Made by a program: the position numbers and the translations under genes
Shown: positions 1 through 11,330 of the stretch, one piece after another
Numbering within the stretch: the stretch's first letter is position 1
Layout of the letters: each line of letters begins with the position of its first letter
Notes under the pieces: model-generated
What the model saw: the letters and a program-made list of their open reading frames with translations, nothing else
What the model was told of the DNA's origin: nothing
Database searches by the model: none
Assembly (NCBI GenBank): GCA_012274445.1
Contig: JAAROD010000069.1
Span: forward strand, 620,001-684,000
Reading direction: 5' to 3'
DNA length: 64,000 nt
From: Sclerotiophoma versabilis
Lineage: Eukaryota; Ascomycota; Dothideomycetes; Pleosporales; Didymellaceae

Positions 1-1956
1 CTGCCAAGTGGAAAGATGTGGTCGACTTCTCGAACCCCGAGCACCCCCAGGGCCCGTCCAACGCTCTTGAGCTGCTGGAGGAGGCGGGCAAGCTCCCTCC
101 CAACCCTAAGGGTGAGGAGCTTGACTTCTCCGGCAAGGTCGCCATTGTGACTGGCGGTGGCGCTGGTCTCGGTCGCATTTACGCGCTCCAGCTGGCTAAG
201 CGTGGCGCAAAGGTCGTCATTAACGATCTCGTCAACCCCGACGACGTTGTTCAGGAGATCCAGAAGCTTGGCGGTCAGGCTGTTGGCAACAAGGCTGACG
301 TTCAGGATGGCGAGGCTGTTGTCAAGACAGCGATCGACACCTGGGGTCGTGTCGACATTGTCATCAACAATGCTGGAATCCTTCGCGACAAGGCATTTGC
401 CAACATGACCGACGACCAGTGGGACATTATCCACAAGGTCCACCTGTTCGGTACTTATTCCGTCACCAAGGCTGCTTGGCCCTATATGTTGAAGCAGAAG
501 TACGGCCGTATCCTTAATACCACATCTACCAGCGGTATTTACGGAAACTTTGGTCAGGCCAACTACGCCTCGGCCAAGTGCGGTATCCTTGGTTTCTCCA
601 AGTCCCTTGCTCTTGAGGGCAAGAAAAACAACATCTTTGTAAACACCGTTGCTCCCAACGCTGGTACACAGATGACTCGCTCCATCATGCCTGAGGAAGT
701 CGTCCAGGCTCTCAAGCCCGACTACAACGCGCCTCTTGTCATCCTTCTTGTCTCTGATAAGGCTCCTGTCCCGACTGGTGGCCTGTACGAGATGGGCTCT
801 GGCTGGTTCGCCGCTACTAGGTGGCAGCGAACTGGTGGCCATGGCTTCCCAGTCGACGTCAAGCTCACTCCCGAGGCTGTTCTTCAGCAGTGGGAACGCA
901 TCACTAACTTCGATGATGGTCGCGCCGACAACCCATACGACAACGCCAGCGGCCTTAAGTCAATCATGGCCAACATGGAGAACACCAGCAAGAAGAGCAA
1001 GAAGGAGAAGAAGCCATCCAAGAGCAACGAAGAGATTCTTAAGGCTCAGCAGAAAGCTCTGGCTGCCAAATCAGAAGGCACTCCTTTCGAATACACTGAG
1101 AGGGACGTCATCCTTTATAGTAAGCTCACCACCGCCTAAAGCATACTGAATTCCACTAACAGCCCCAGACCTGGGTATCGGCGCTAAGCGTACCGACCTT
1201 CCTTTCGTATACGAGGGTGATGAGAACTTCCAGGTCATCCCTACCTTCGGTGTAATCCCTCCCTTCAACGCCGAGCCCCCGTTCTCCTTTGACGAGATTG
1301 TGCCTAACTTTGACCCGCGTATGCTCCTGCACGGCGAGCAATTCCTTGAGATCCGCAAGTTCCCAATCCCCACAGAAGCCAAGCTCATCGCCGTACCCAA
1401 GCTCGTGGAAGTCGTCGACAAAGGCGCTGCCGGATTGGTCGTCTACGGCTCCGTAACCAAGGATGCGAAGACTGGCGAGGAGATCTTCTACAACGAATCT
1501 ACAGTGTTTATTCGTGGAAGCGGTAACTTCAGCGGCCAAAAGAAGGGTAGCGACCGCGGTGCAGCGACAAAGGCGCACAAGCCGCCGCAGCGCGCACCTG
1601 ATGTTGTCGTCGAGGAGAAGACGACAGAGGAGCAGGCTGCTATCTACCGTCTGTCCGGCGACCTCAACCCATTGCACATCGACCCGCAGTTCAGCAAGGT
1701 TGGCGGATTTGACACACCCATTCTGCACGGCCTGTGCTCGTTTGGTATCTCGGGTAAGCACGTGCTGCAAAAATTCGGACCATTCAAGAATATCAAGGTC
1801 CGCTTTGCAGGTGTCGTGCTCCCTGGACAGACACTTGTTACGGAGATGTGGAAGACGGGCAACACGGTTGCTTTCCAGACTAAGGTCAAGGAGACGGGCA
1901 AGCTTGCTATATCGGGTGCAGGTGCCGAGCTGCTTGGTGGCGCGAGCAAGTTGTAG
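1..1956 (+). CDS. fox2: Peroxisomal multifunctional beta-oxidation enzyme (MFE-2/Fox2), 5'-truncated by the window
   Basis: C-terminal part of the bifunctional (3R)-hydroxyacyl-CoA dehydrogenase / 2-enoyl-CoA hydratase 2 of peroxisomal fatty-acid beta-oxidation. The reading frame is open from base 3, so the gene begins upstream. Exon 1 encodes an SDR dehydrogenase unit with the NAD-binding glycine motif TGGGAGLG, NNAG and the catalytic YASAK. A 49-nt intron (1120-1168, gtaagc...ccccag) joins ILY to NLGIGAK, a family-conserved junction; an acceptor six bases earlier (1162) also keeps frame. Exon 2 (1169-1956) encodes the MaoC-type hotdog hydratase with the signature YRLSGDLNPLHIDP and a following HGLCSFG. 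The protein ends in SKL, a canonical PTS1 peroxisomal import signal. The first SDR unit expected of fungal Fox2 lies outside the window. Confidence 0.96.
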
Positions 1957-2411
1957 ACGTTGAGATGTAATTCCATTAATGCGGCCACAAGACGGCTGCT
2001 TTACTTGAGCTGGCGTTGGTGTTGTATATATGTACTGCTACGAATTGAATAATTACTTCACTCCACTCCACTCGCTAGTACTGTTAAATTCAATCATCTC
2101 AAGCCTCAGACTCTTGCAGGCTCACAAAGGGAACAATAATACCGGGGGGAGGGGAGCGTAATTCCGCTGTCCACAGCTCACGTGCTATCGCGCCATGCTG
2201 AACGCGTGCCCCACCACCCCTCAGTCTATCAACTGCCTGATTTCTCTGATTGATACCCTGTCCCCACCACATGCGCCGTTGCTCCCCTCGAGCCCTCGTT
2301 CCAAGCTTAGCATACCAGTCTACCGTACCCATCAACTCAAATAATACCACCCGCCTCCTTTCCGCCTCTCCACAAAGCCTCATCTCCACCCTCCTCCGCA
2401 TCGCACGCACA

Positions 2412-2921
2412 ATGTCAACGATCAACCTCACCGACCTGCAGTACATCTCTCGCGACACGCTCGCGCAGGAGTTCCAAGCCACACACGCGCTGCCTGCCAA
2501 CACAGCGGTGGTCGACGTTCGCGACAGCGACCACATCGGCGGCCATATCCGCGGCAGCACGTGGGTACCCAGCTCGACGCTGGACCACAAGGTACCAGAG
2601 CTGGTGCGCACGCTGAAGGATAAGGAGGTGGTTGTGTTTCACTGCGCGCTGAGTCAGCAGAGAGGGCCGAGCGCAGCGCTGAGGTACTTGAGGGAGGCGA
2701 ACAGGTTGGATGTGGGGAGAGAGCTTGAATCAAAGGGTGAGGTGACGGAGGAAGGGGTTGGGAAGAGTGAGGAGGGTAAGGATGAGGAGGGCAAGGGGGG
2801 AAAGAAGAAGCAGAGGGTATATGTGCTGAAGGGTGGGTTTACTGAGTGGCAGGAGAAGTACGGCGAGGATAGTACCTTGACGGAGGGGTATCAGAAGGAT
2901 ATATGGGAGTTTGGGAATTGA
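2412..2921 (+). CDS. Cdc25-like rhodanese-domain protein (phosphatase/arsenate-reductase type)
   Basis: Single-exon protein of about 169 aa with a rhodanese/Cdc25 fold. VVDVRDSDHIGGHI is the early rhodanese strand and HCALSQQRGP is the active-site loop (HCxxSxxRG), as in yeast Ych1-like and plant Cdc25/arsenate-reductase-like proteins. VYVLKGGFTEW is the closing rhodanese motif. A Glu/Lys/Gly-rich low-complexity insertion of about 30 residues separates the loop from that last motif. The frame stays open upstream to 2250. An alternative start at 2271 would add a basic, Ser-rich leader (starting MRRCSPRALV) resembling a mitochondrial presequence. I prefer 2412 because the domain begins right after it and its context (cacaATGtc) is good. 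Activity as phosphatase, arsenate reductase or sulfurtransferase cannot be told apart from sequence. Confidence 0.85.
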   Translation: MSTINLTDLQYISRDTLAQEFQATHALPANTAVVDVRDSDHIGGHIRGSTWVPSSTLDHKVPELVRTLKDKEVVVFHCALSQQRGPSAALRYLREANRLDVGRELESKGEVTEEGVGKSEEGKDEEGKGGKKKQRVYVLKGGFTEWQEKYGEDSTLTEGYQKDIWEFGN

Positions 2922-3099
2922 GTAATCTTTCTCGATTACATCTACAAGGGCTATGGACAGGCTGCGACGCACTCACGGGCAGGAGAGGTCGGTGATGGTT
3001 CGGTTTGGTGGTAGGAGGCTTTTGATACACACATCAAGCCATGTCTACAATTCGCTGATCTAGTGCCAGAACATTTGCTATTTTCTACATATCATATCT

Positions 3100-4392
3100 T
3101 CAACGTTCGCTCCAACCCAGCGCCTGGCTTTTGGCCCGCTCCCCCTCGCTGACAGCGATACAGCTCGACGTCACTGTGTACTCGGTCTCCTTGACGATGT
3201 TCTTCTGGCTATCCCCGTCATCATGCTCAACCTCATCGACATCCCCAGGGGTCTGGTAGATATCCATCATGACAGCACCTAAGCGGCTCCTGATATGCGT
3301 AGTGGCCCCGCTGGAGGGCTCAGACCGACTCGATGTTGCTGCCCCAGGCGTGTTCATGCTGGAGCTGAGTCCCACTTTGAGGGACAGCAAGGGGCGCAGC
3401 GCGGGTAAAGAGCCGGCGACGATGCCGATACCTTCTTCCATGAGCGACCAGAACCCGATCTTGCCGGTGCCGTATATGAACTCTCCGCGGTCAGTGTACA
3501 GGGCGAGGTATCGGAGGCGGACGATTGTTGCGCAACTTGCTCTAATGGCCGTGTTAGCCGTGCTCTTGGTATTTGAGCGCGAGGTCTTGTCTTACACTGA
3601 GGCTAGCGCGAGAACGACAATTACTGACGTCTTCACACTGCCTTTCATTTGCACACTCCAAAGCAGGAAAGCGGGCATGACGGCTAGGCTCCAGCTGGTC
3701 AGGATCTCGGTTGCTGAAAAGAAAACATTGACGTTGCTATTTAGCTGGAGATCACATGTGCCATCGGCATCGTCCCATAGCGTTTCGATTGGGTGGCCTG
3801 CTTATGCGTTAGTGGCTGTCGAGTTGTAACAAAGGTAGGGACAACGCACAGATACTAGCGATGCCGGCGATGAAAACGATGGCTGCGATCCATGTCAGGC
3901 CTATGATTGCATAGATGGAATAGTTGTAGCGGCGCTGAGAGGCGGCGATGCGGATGATGGTTACAGAGATACTGCATTTAATGATTGCAGCACTGATAGC
4001 GTAGAAGTATTCTGCAATGTAAAAAGTCTCCAGGAGAGTTAGCCTTGGGGTTTGAGAGAATTTGATTGAGAGGTAACATGCCTTGATTCCTTTCGAAACG
4101 ACACGAGGAGGTAGTTCTTCAGCTTTTTGACCACCACCATATAAGCAGGTTACTATGCATAGGCAAGCCGTTACGGAGAACAGAACCTGCGGATATCAGT
4201 TCGACCGTCCATATCCATGGCTGCTTGTACACTTACCAGTCCGACGACCATAAGATAATCGTCCATACCGAGAATTTTGCGCCATTTCCGTACGCAAATC
4301 CGCATGAAGACAGTGACCCAAGTCAAGACTAGCAATATGATTGCGGCGTACAGAAGCGCCACACCATCTCCAGCCACTGCGACGGTATGCAT
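3100..4392 (-). CDS. Fungal rhodopsin-like 7TM integral membrane protein (SAT5/PTH11-like family)
   Basis: Four exons on the minus strand: 4237-4392, 3850-4186, 3596-3797 and 3100-3541. Phases agree and give 378 aa. The N-terminus is a membrane helix followed by the family-typical basic loop and DDYLMVVGL. Further hydrophobic segments follow, including one from IYAIIGLTWIAAIVFIAGI and one from TSWSLAVMPAFLLW, then LRYLALYTDRGEFIYGTGKI and WSLMEEGIGIVAGSLPALRPLL, the hallmark end of the 7TM domain. A Ser/Thr-rich cytoplasmic tail of about 90 residues ends the protein. These features fit the fungal rhodopsin-domain family (DUF/SAT5-like), whose roles are mostly unknown; some members are PTH11-like receptors. 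No CFEM domain precedes it. It converges on the rhodanese gene. Confidence 0.85.
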
Positions 4393-5688
4393 CGCTCAGG
4401 AACAACTGCAGTCGAACTTCTCGACTTCAAGACCCAAATGCGGGGCCGATGTCAAACTTGCGACCAAACCCCGGAACCAGAGGGACGAGATGCCAAAGGC
4501 AAGAGGGTTCGGTGACGCGTTGCTCTTATTGCTTAATGATCCGGGAAGTGCTTGAACGCTTCCTGACAGGTTAGGATGTGGCCTGGGGTTCGGGCTCGGA
4601 CCGTTCGTGTCAGGCCCTGTTTGGGACAAACTTGATCAGCCTAGGACCAGGTTCTGTGATAGCTCGTTCGCCCGCATCCGCGCATTCGAGCGACTCTGGT
4701 CTCGCCGAGACGCGAATAGAGCATATGCTGTAATTTCGCATCGCTTGCGCTCTTCCGGGGCTTGGCATGGGTCTTGGAAATGCTTTCCGCTGCATACTCG
4801 AAACGTGCGATATGTGGTCTTCATCTCGTGGATATGCATTTCCCTCAACGCCGCGTGTAGTCGTTCTGATCTTGCAAGAGCTCCTGTCGATCGGTCAAAG
4901 CAGCTGTCTCAGCTGTGCCCGGTAACTCATTGTCCGCATTTGGCGCGCAACTTGTGTCAGGAAATAATGTCGGCTTAAACACAAGGATGTTGGCATTGAG
5001 TCGTTCGTTGGGTTGGAATCCTTCGTTCACCGCAGCTTTCAAATCCATTTCTTTTGCGGTTAGAACCGCAAATAAAGTCCCACACTAAAACGGCATCTTT
5101 ACGGCTCTGCCCGCCCGCACGCATCAATGGTTGTCCTCTCATCTCCTCACCATGACGACTGCTGGAGTCTACAAGCGCATGTAGTCTGGGTTGTCATTCG
5201 TATTTGATTAGGTGCAATTGTCGTGTCGAGCGGGCTTGGATCAGTATCGTAAGGAGTCCACGAATATTTATGAAGCTGCTCCTCTTCGGCGCCATTATCA
5301 CATTTTACCATGGTCTGGCCCAGTATGGGTCCTCTAATGACTGGCAATTTCATAACAGCTCAACCTTACCTTTCGGGGTCCCCCAAATGGAGCGCGATCT
5401 CCAGATTGACGAAGCCTTGCAGGCACTTGCATGCAACCGCCGGAAATATGATGTGATTTGACCCCAAGCTACAAACCTGGACCCTGCGTGCATCTCTAGT
5501 ATCAGCGTCTCAGCCGCTTCTTATGGTAACATATGCGCATATCACGAACGTAAAGGTAGCGTATTGTAGTCATGACAGAGGCAGCAGCTCTGGATCCACA
5601 CGTCGTGATTCGAGTTGTTGCTGCCTGAGGAGGTCCCCTCTCTGGTAAATCAAAGTTTAGTTTCTATACTCTTAAAAAATTATTCAAC
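4393..5688. other. Intergenic, no supported gene
   Basis: About 1.3 kb between the divergent 7TM and SDR genes. Short ORFs exist on both strands but none shows a recognisable domain or convincing splice structure. It contains the promoters of both flanking genes. Confidence 0.5.
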
Positions 5689-6645
5689 ATGACAGACTTC
5701 CAGATCACAGATTCTGACCTTTCCAGGTCCAAGTTCGAGGGTAAAGTCACCATCATTACAGGTGCGTTTACTCTCTCCGCGTCTTTCAATCCTTGGAACT
5801 GAACAGTAGTTTTAGGCGGCTCTTCTGGCATTGGCCTCGCGACGATCTCTCTGCTCAGCTCCCTTGGCGCAATCATTATCAGTGCAGACATCAACCCTCC
5901 CCTAACACCCGGCCCTTTCACCTTTGTGCAAACCGACGTCAGCCAATGGACCTCGCTCACTAAGCTCTTCAAATCCACCATCACTGCCCATGGCCGCATT
6001 GACTTCGTCTTCGCCAACGCAGGTATTGGCCCCCGGGCAAACTACCTAGCACTCGAGACAGACGCCTCAGGCGAGCTGCTAGAACCGAACACAGCAACTC
6101 TAGATGTAAACCTGAACAGCGTGATCAACACAGCGACCCTCGCTGTGCACTACATGAAAACGCAGAAGCAAGGCGGAAGTATCGTACTGATGGGATCGAG
6201 TACGAGTCTACATCCAGTGCGCGCGATTGACTACTGTGGGCCCTCACCTCCCCCGAACGGCCCAACCCTCAGCTGACGAATCACAGCGACCGCGAAATCA
6301 GGCGTACTGGGCTTCGGCCGCGGACTCTCCGTCCTGCTTTCCGCCTCCAACTTGCCCATTCGCGTCAACAGTCTCGCACCGAGCTGGACCGCAACACAAG
6401 TCTTGCCTGATCTGGGGGAGCTGCTGAAGGCAGTCAACTACGACGCGCAATCGACAGATGTCGTAGCAAAAGCAGCAGCGTATCTACTGGTCGACGAGAA
6501 GAGACACGGCGAAGTAGTGTTTGTGTGCGAGGGCAAGTTCAAGGAGATTGAGAAAGCAATCCTCGCACCCGCGTATGAGAAGGTAAAAGGCGACGGGCCA
6601 AGCGACGATGAAGTGCTGGCGAGGATCTTCGCGCTCGCCGGGTAG
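5689..6645 (+). CDS. Short-chain dehydrogenase/reductase (classical SDR)
   Basis: Three exons (5689-5761, 5816-6235, 6287-6645) give 283 aa. The first intron splits the cofactor motif so that TG joins GSSGIG (TGGSSGIG). FANAGIG supplies the NAG motif, a Ser sits in the SSTSLH segment, and the second intron (6236-6286) joins DY to STAKSG, giving the catalytic YxxxK as YSTAK. The C-terminal part carries RVNSLAPSWT and a substrate-loop region typical of NAD(P)-dependent alcohol dehydrogenases of the 15-hydroxyprostaglandin-dehydrogenase-like group. Only one Gly-motif Rossmann unit is present. Substrate unknown. It is not near the secondary-metabolite genes at 39-56 kb, so a general metabolic role is more likely. 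Confidence 0.88.
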
Positions 6646-7021
6646 GGGTTTGGAAGTAAGTGCCATACAAGGCAGTGGAGAGTTTTATACCCAGATGAAT
6701 ACACTGTGTATCGGGCGCCGACTCGTACTCGCGTTTGACACAACAACCACTGAACACACCATTGCTCGCAGCGTTGAAAGTAAACCACCCAATACACCTG
6801 ACCAGCCCCCAAACGCCGTCTTCAAACTACGATCCAAATAAGCGATGCTCTCCTGCTTGCATTCTCCACCATCTCTCGAATATCCTCAGTATGCAGCAGC
6901 ATTGCACCGCCACATTTACATCTGCGACCCAGGTCCAAAGCAAAGACCACTCAATACAGCCGATGAGATCCCGACCCAATCCACTGCAAGGCATTATTTA
7001 GCAAACGCCTGACCTCCGCGT

Positions 7022-7125
7022 CTGTCGTATCGGCCTCGGTTGTATCGCTGTCGGCGGTATTGTCATCGATCGTATCGTTGTTGGTCGTATCGTGATTGAT
7101 CACATCGTCGTCGATCATCGTCATA
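7022..7125. repeat. Degenerate short repeat based on (t)cgtatcg/cgatcgta
   Basis: Roughly 100 bp in which tgtatcg, cgtatcg, catcgat and catcgtcg recur every 8-15 bases, giving many small inverted pairs. This looks like a decayed microsatellite. Confidence 0.6.
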
Positions 7126-7195
7126 TAATCAAGTCTTCTTCTATCATCATCTGATAGCTCAACCTCCGCAGTGAATATGATTTCTCCCTGCTAAC

Positions 7196-7292
7196 AGTGC
7201 GATCAAAAGTGCGATCAAAAGTGCGATCAAAAGTGCGATCAAAAGTACAGTCAAAAGTGCAGTCGAAAGTGCAGGCGAACAGTGCAGTCAAG
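7196..7292. repeat. 12-bp minisatellite, about 8 units
   Basis: Four perfect units of agtgcgatcaaa from 7196 to 7243 are followed by variant units (agtacagtcaaa, agtgcagtcgaa) and two partial ones. The unit length is a multiple of three, so the opposite strand stays open and translates as a TFDR repeat; that ORF is not considered real. Confidence 0.9.
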
Positions 7293-7492
7293 TATCTTCT
7301 TACCACCACACCAACTCAACTCCTCGATCAGGGCGGGTGAAAAACCTTCGTCTCGAAGATGGATTGTGTGTTATGCAGGAAGTTTGTTTGTTTGTCGTGT
7401 AGAAGAGATGGAAATTCGACGTCTTCAGTTTTAACGCAGGACGAACGCAGGCAGGCAAGGGGATGGGAAGCAACGTTTCGAGGGCTGGGGGA

Positions 7493-7508
7493 GGGGGGGG
7501 GGGGGGGG
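7493..7508. repeat. Homopolymer G run (16)
   Basis: Sixteen consecutive G after an interrupted G-rich stretch (7487-7491). Potential G-quadruplex and assembly-error hotspot. Confidence 0.9.
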
Positions 7509-7560
7509 TGTATTTGGGGATAGCTGGGAGTGTATGGTTCATGGTGGAGATTTGGGACGG

Positions 7561-7584
7561 AAAAAAAAAAAAAAAAAAAAAAAA
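7561..7584. repeat. Homopolymer A run (24)
   Basis: Twenty-four consecutive A, 53 bp downstream of the G run. No transposon ends or target-site duplication are evident beside it. Confidence 0.9.
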
Positions 7585-7930
7585 GAGGTTTACCATGTCG
7601 GCCGTGTTTATGGGCTGTTCTGGGGTGGGAGGACGGGCAGGCGGGAGGAAACTAGAGTGTCGTGTTTAGAGATTGTGGTGTTGACGGAGGGGCGTTTTAT
7701 TGAATATGTAAGAGATGTGTGGACTGTGATTGACAAGGTCGTTGTACACTACCATACATGCAAGCAGACGGGTGTGTGTCTTTGGTTGATTGCTCTGGAT
7801 GTCGAATAAATGGCTGCAAGCTCAGGGCGCTCAGAGTGAGAGCTACGGAGCGATAGCGTATGCTGGGGGAATCAAAGTCTTAATTGGTACAAGCCTTGCT
7901 ACTATTTACATCCTTGCTTCGTACTCTTTT

Positions 7931-8760
7931 CTACGGCTTCTGGGTAGTGCCGGTGTGGGTTCCACGCTCGGCGTACGACCACTGGCCCTCAGGAGCGGGC
8001 TCTTCAAGCGGTTCCCAGCTATTGCGCGTTAGCAGTGTCGACTGTTGTTGATGATGTGTACTTACACCCTGCTCTTGATCATCTCGTCAACGAGCTTGTG
8101 CTCTCCCTCGGCGACCTGGATGACCTCCTCAATCAAACCAGCACCGATCTTGCTCTCCAAGTCAGAGATACTGTGTCGTAGATTAGCATTGGCTCGTCTC
8201 CGATTGGTCGCGTCCACCTACGCCTCGATAGTGTACTGTGGCTCGGGAGCGAAGACAGTGGGCGAGAAAGTGCGCTCGGGCTTGTAGTCGACGTCGCCCT
8301 TCATGGCCTTGATGTCCTTCCTGCGCTCCTTCTGCGACTTGATGCCCTCGGGGAAGGACTGGGCAAGCTCGCCGTCCCACTCGGCTTTCCGGTTCTGGCC
8401 GTAGTCGACGTTCTGCACCTTGGGCAGCACAACGGCAATGCCGCTGTCGTTCTGGATGGTGTGGAAATGGTGGGGGTCCTCGGCGATCTGCGAGAGGATC
8501 TTCTGCTGCCATTCGTCCCAGCCCTTGGGCTTGGACTCCTCGACGATCCGCAGGCGGTGGCGGGTGAGGGCTTCGGTGGACTGGCGGTAGACGGAGGACT
8601 CGGGCGCCTGCTTGAGCTTGGTGAGGGTGCTGGTGTAGTGGAAGAGCAGTGTCGAGCGCGGCGAGGGGTGTGTCGCGAGGCCTGTGAGGCCGGTGGGGGC
8701 GCCGGCCTCGAGGAACTGGCCGGGCTTGACGGCGGCGAAGAGGCGGGAAGCTGCCCTCAT
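7931..8760 (-). CDS. NADH:ubiquinone oxidoreductase subunit, NDUFA5/B13 type (Neurospora 29.9 kDa-like)
   Basis: Three exons (8222-8760, 8066-8170, 7931-8018) give 243 aa. The N-terminus MRAASRLFAAVKPGQF is basic and acid-free, as in a mitochondrial presequence. The conserved ETC_C1 NDUFA5 region follows: GLTGLATHPSPRSTLLFHYT, then a helix with LKQAPESSVYRQSTEALTRHRL. Further on are WQQKILSQIAEDP and, after the first intron, GAGLIEEVIQVAEGE. The last exon ends WEPLEEPAPEGQWSYAERG, as in fungal orthologues. The role is an accessory subunit of complex I in the matrix arm of the inner mitochondrial membrane. A start 12 codons upstream (8796) is in frame but adds a Pro/Ser-rich stretch. The gene is divergent from the PDI-like gene, with 333 bp between start codons. 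Confidence 0.93.
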
Positions 8761-9093
8761 GGTTGCGCGGGTGGGGGATGGCGATGGGGGGCGCAATGGG
8801 TGTGGGCGGTGGTGATGCCGTCAATCCTCGAAGTTGCGCCCCAGGCCTTGGCGCGCCTGCGGGAGCTCGAGTGGCTTGACAGGGATGCGGGTGCGGCGCC
8901 ATCAACTCAGGGACACGCCTCTTCGGCGACGGTGGCACCCCCCCTCCCCCCTCCATCCTGCACCCTCCGCCCTCGACCACCTGCACCGACAGAGGCGGAC
9001 TGCTCCTCGCTCGCCTGCTTCGCCTGCCTGCCGCCTGCGTGGGCACAGTCTCGACACGACACACACCGCGCGCGCCCGCGCCCAGCCGTCGCA
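8761..9093. promoter_or_regulatory. Shared divergent promoter region
   Basis: A 333-bp GC- and CT-rich spacer lies between the start codons of the complex I subunit gene (minus) and the PDI-like gene (plus). Pyrimidine-rich tracts are common here. No TATA box could be assigned. Confidence 0.5.
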
Positions 9094-11330
9094 ATGCGCG
9101 CCCTCTTCTACTCGCTCCTGTCGCTGGCGACCATTGCCTCCACGCTCGCAGTGCCCGACAGCGCCAGTGCCGCCGACGACTGGGAGGACAAGGTGCCCGA
9201 CACCGTCTTCAATGGCCAGACAGTGCCGCCCATGCCGGTGCTCGACGTCAAGACGCTGGACAAGGAGACCAGCAAGGGAAACTGGTATGCCATTGAGCGT
9301 GCGAGTCCCGTGCCGCCCACTGACACATGCACAGGCTCGTCGAGTTCTACTCGCCCTCGTGCCCGCACTGCATACACTTTGCCCCCACCTACCAGACCGC
9401 CTACGAGTTCTACTACACATCCAAGCCCATCGACGCAAAAGGCGAGCCCGAGGGCGACTCGCTCAACTCCTTCAAGCGCTTCTACGACTTCAACTTCGCC
9501 AAGGTCGACTGCATAGCCTCTGCTGACCTGTGCGCCGCCCACAACGTGATGAGCTACCCCTCGATGATCTACTTCCGCGACGGAAAGGAGATACAGCGAC
9601 AACGCGGCTCCAAGGACATGAAGGAGCTGAGCCAGTGGGTCGAAGAGCTACTCGAGACCATCCGTCCTGGCTCGCGCAAGGCGGGCGGTCCCAAGCTGCC
9701 CAAGCCTGGCGACAAGGCCGTTGAGCTTGGTCCAGACACAGAGGAGGCCGTCAAGGAAAAGGCAAAGGAAGCCATCAAGGACAAGGATGCCGTCAGTTCC
9801 AAACTGGAGAGCCTCAAGAACGAGCCCACCAAGGCAGTCACACCTACGCCCACACCCGCAAAGGCCACGCCTGTAAAGGCCGTGTCGACTTTCAACCCCT
9901 CCGGCATCTCCGAGCCTCTTACCGCAGAGAAGTTCCAGACTGTCATCACCAACACTCTCGACCCTTGGTTCGTCAAGTTCTACGCGCCCTGGTGCCACCA
10001 CTGCCAGGCTCTCAAGCCAAATTGGGACAATATGGCACGCCAGATGAAGGGCAAGCTCAACATTGGCGAAGTCGACTGCGACGTCGAGAAGAGGCTCTGC
10101 AAGGACGCAAAGGTCAGGGGCTATCCCACAATGCTCTTCTTCCGTGGCGGCGAGCGCATCGAATACGAAGGCCTCCGTGGCTTGGGTGATCTTCTCGACT
10201 ACGCCAACAAAGCAACCTCGGTCGGCGCCGGAGTCGAGGACGTAGATGCGGCAAGCTTCAAGGCGCTCGAAGAGAAGGAGGAAGTAATCTTTGTCTATTT
10301 CTACGACCACGCCACCACATCTGAAGACTTTGCGGCCCTCGAGCGTCTCACTCTCAGCCTGGTTGGCAAGGCCAAGATCGTCAAGACAAACGACAAAGCC
10401 ATGTCTGAGCGCTTCAAGATCTCCACCTGGCCGCGTCTCATGGTCTCGCGTGACGGAAAGCCCACCTATTATCCTCCCATCACACCCAAGGAAATGCGCG
10501 ACACCCGCCAGGTGCTCACCTGGATGAAATCCGTTTGGCTGCCCCTTGTCCCCGAACTCACCTCCTCCAACGCCAAGGACATCATGGACGGTAAAATCGT
10601 CGTCCTCGGCATTCTCAGCCGCGACCGCTCTGACGAATTCATCCTCTCCAAACGTGAGATGAAGAGTGCAGCAATCGAGTGGATCGACAAGCAAGACGCG
10701 CTTTTCCAGCTCGAACGCCAGGAACTGCGCGATGCAAAACAGCTACGCATCGAAGAAGCCGAAGACAAAGACGATGAGCGCGCGCTGAGGGACGCAAAGG
10801 GAATTCGTATCAACATGGATGAGATTGAGCGGCCGCGCGTTGGATTTGCATGGGTTGACGGCGTTTTTTGGGAACGCTGGGTCAAGACAACCTACGGTGT
10901 TGATGTTAAGGAGGGTGAGAGGGTCATCATCAATGATGAAGATGTGAGCACCCAATTCCCCAATACTTTCACGTGCCTGCTAACCACGACGTAGAACCGC
11001 CGTTTCTGGGACATTACCGTTTCTGGCGAGCCCATTCGACCGTCACGCACCTCTATCCTGGAGACTATCAACAAGGTCACACAAAACCCGCCTAAGATCC
11101 AAGCCAAGTCGACCACAGGCCGTGTCTCGGGCTTTTTCCTCGGCCTGAATCGTTTCGCTTGGCACCATCCCGTCCTCGCCGTGCTCGGCACTATTGGGCT
11201 GATTCTTGCGGCCCTTCTAGGCGGCAAAAAGATGAGGAGAAGGGGCAACGCAGGATACTTCCAGCTTGGCGAGAAAGACGGGTTGTTGGGAGGAATTGGA
11301 AGTGGCAACGGAGGAGCGAAGCACGATTGA
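9094..11330 (+). CDS. Membrane-anchored protein disulfide isomerase, EPS1-like, with two thioredoxin domains
   Basis: Three exons (9094-9284, 9335-10943, 10995-11330) give 711 aa. A signal peptide (MRALFYSLLSLATIAST) is followed by a first thioredoxin domain with active site SPSCPHC. An acidic/Lys-rich linker with TPTPTPAKATP comes next, then a second thioredoxin domain with APWCHHC and GYPTMLFFRGG. A third, redox-inactive thioredoxin-like unit probably follows. Near the C-terminus is a transmembrane helix (HPVLAVLGTIGLILAALLGG) and a basic KKMRRR cytosolic stretch. A CPHC first site plus a membrane anchor matches yeast EPS1, an ER membrane PDI involved in quality control of membrane proteins. 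The anchor implies ER membrane with lumenal thioredoxin domains. It is expressed divergently from the complex I subunit gene. Confidence 0.92.

Larger units (their letters stand above)
6646..7930. other. Repeat-rich intergenic region
   Basis: About 1.3 kb with no supported gene. It contains degenerate gtatcg/tcgtatcg repeats, a 12-bp minisatellite, a 16-G run and a 24-A run, listed separately. ORFs here translate to low-complexity peptides only. Confidence 0.6.

Noticed and set aside
5270..5461. Short plus-strand ORF starting MKLLLFGAIITFYHGLAQ that resembles a signal peptide
   Set aside because: Only 63 codons, no Cys pattern, no splice support, and it lies in a stretch with random ORFs on both strands.
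7121..7309. Minus-strand ORF with a TFDR/TFDC repeat peptide
   Set aside because: It is only the translation of the 12-bp minisatellite; no start context or flanking coding sequence.
8183..9094. 303-codon minus-strand ORF overlapping the complex I gene and the divergent promoter
   Set aside because: Pro/Arg-rich shadow in a GC-rich region; the real gene uses another frame with clear NDUFA5 homology.
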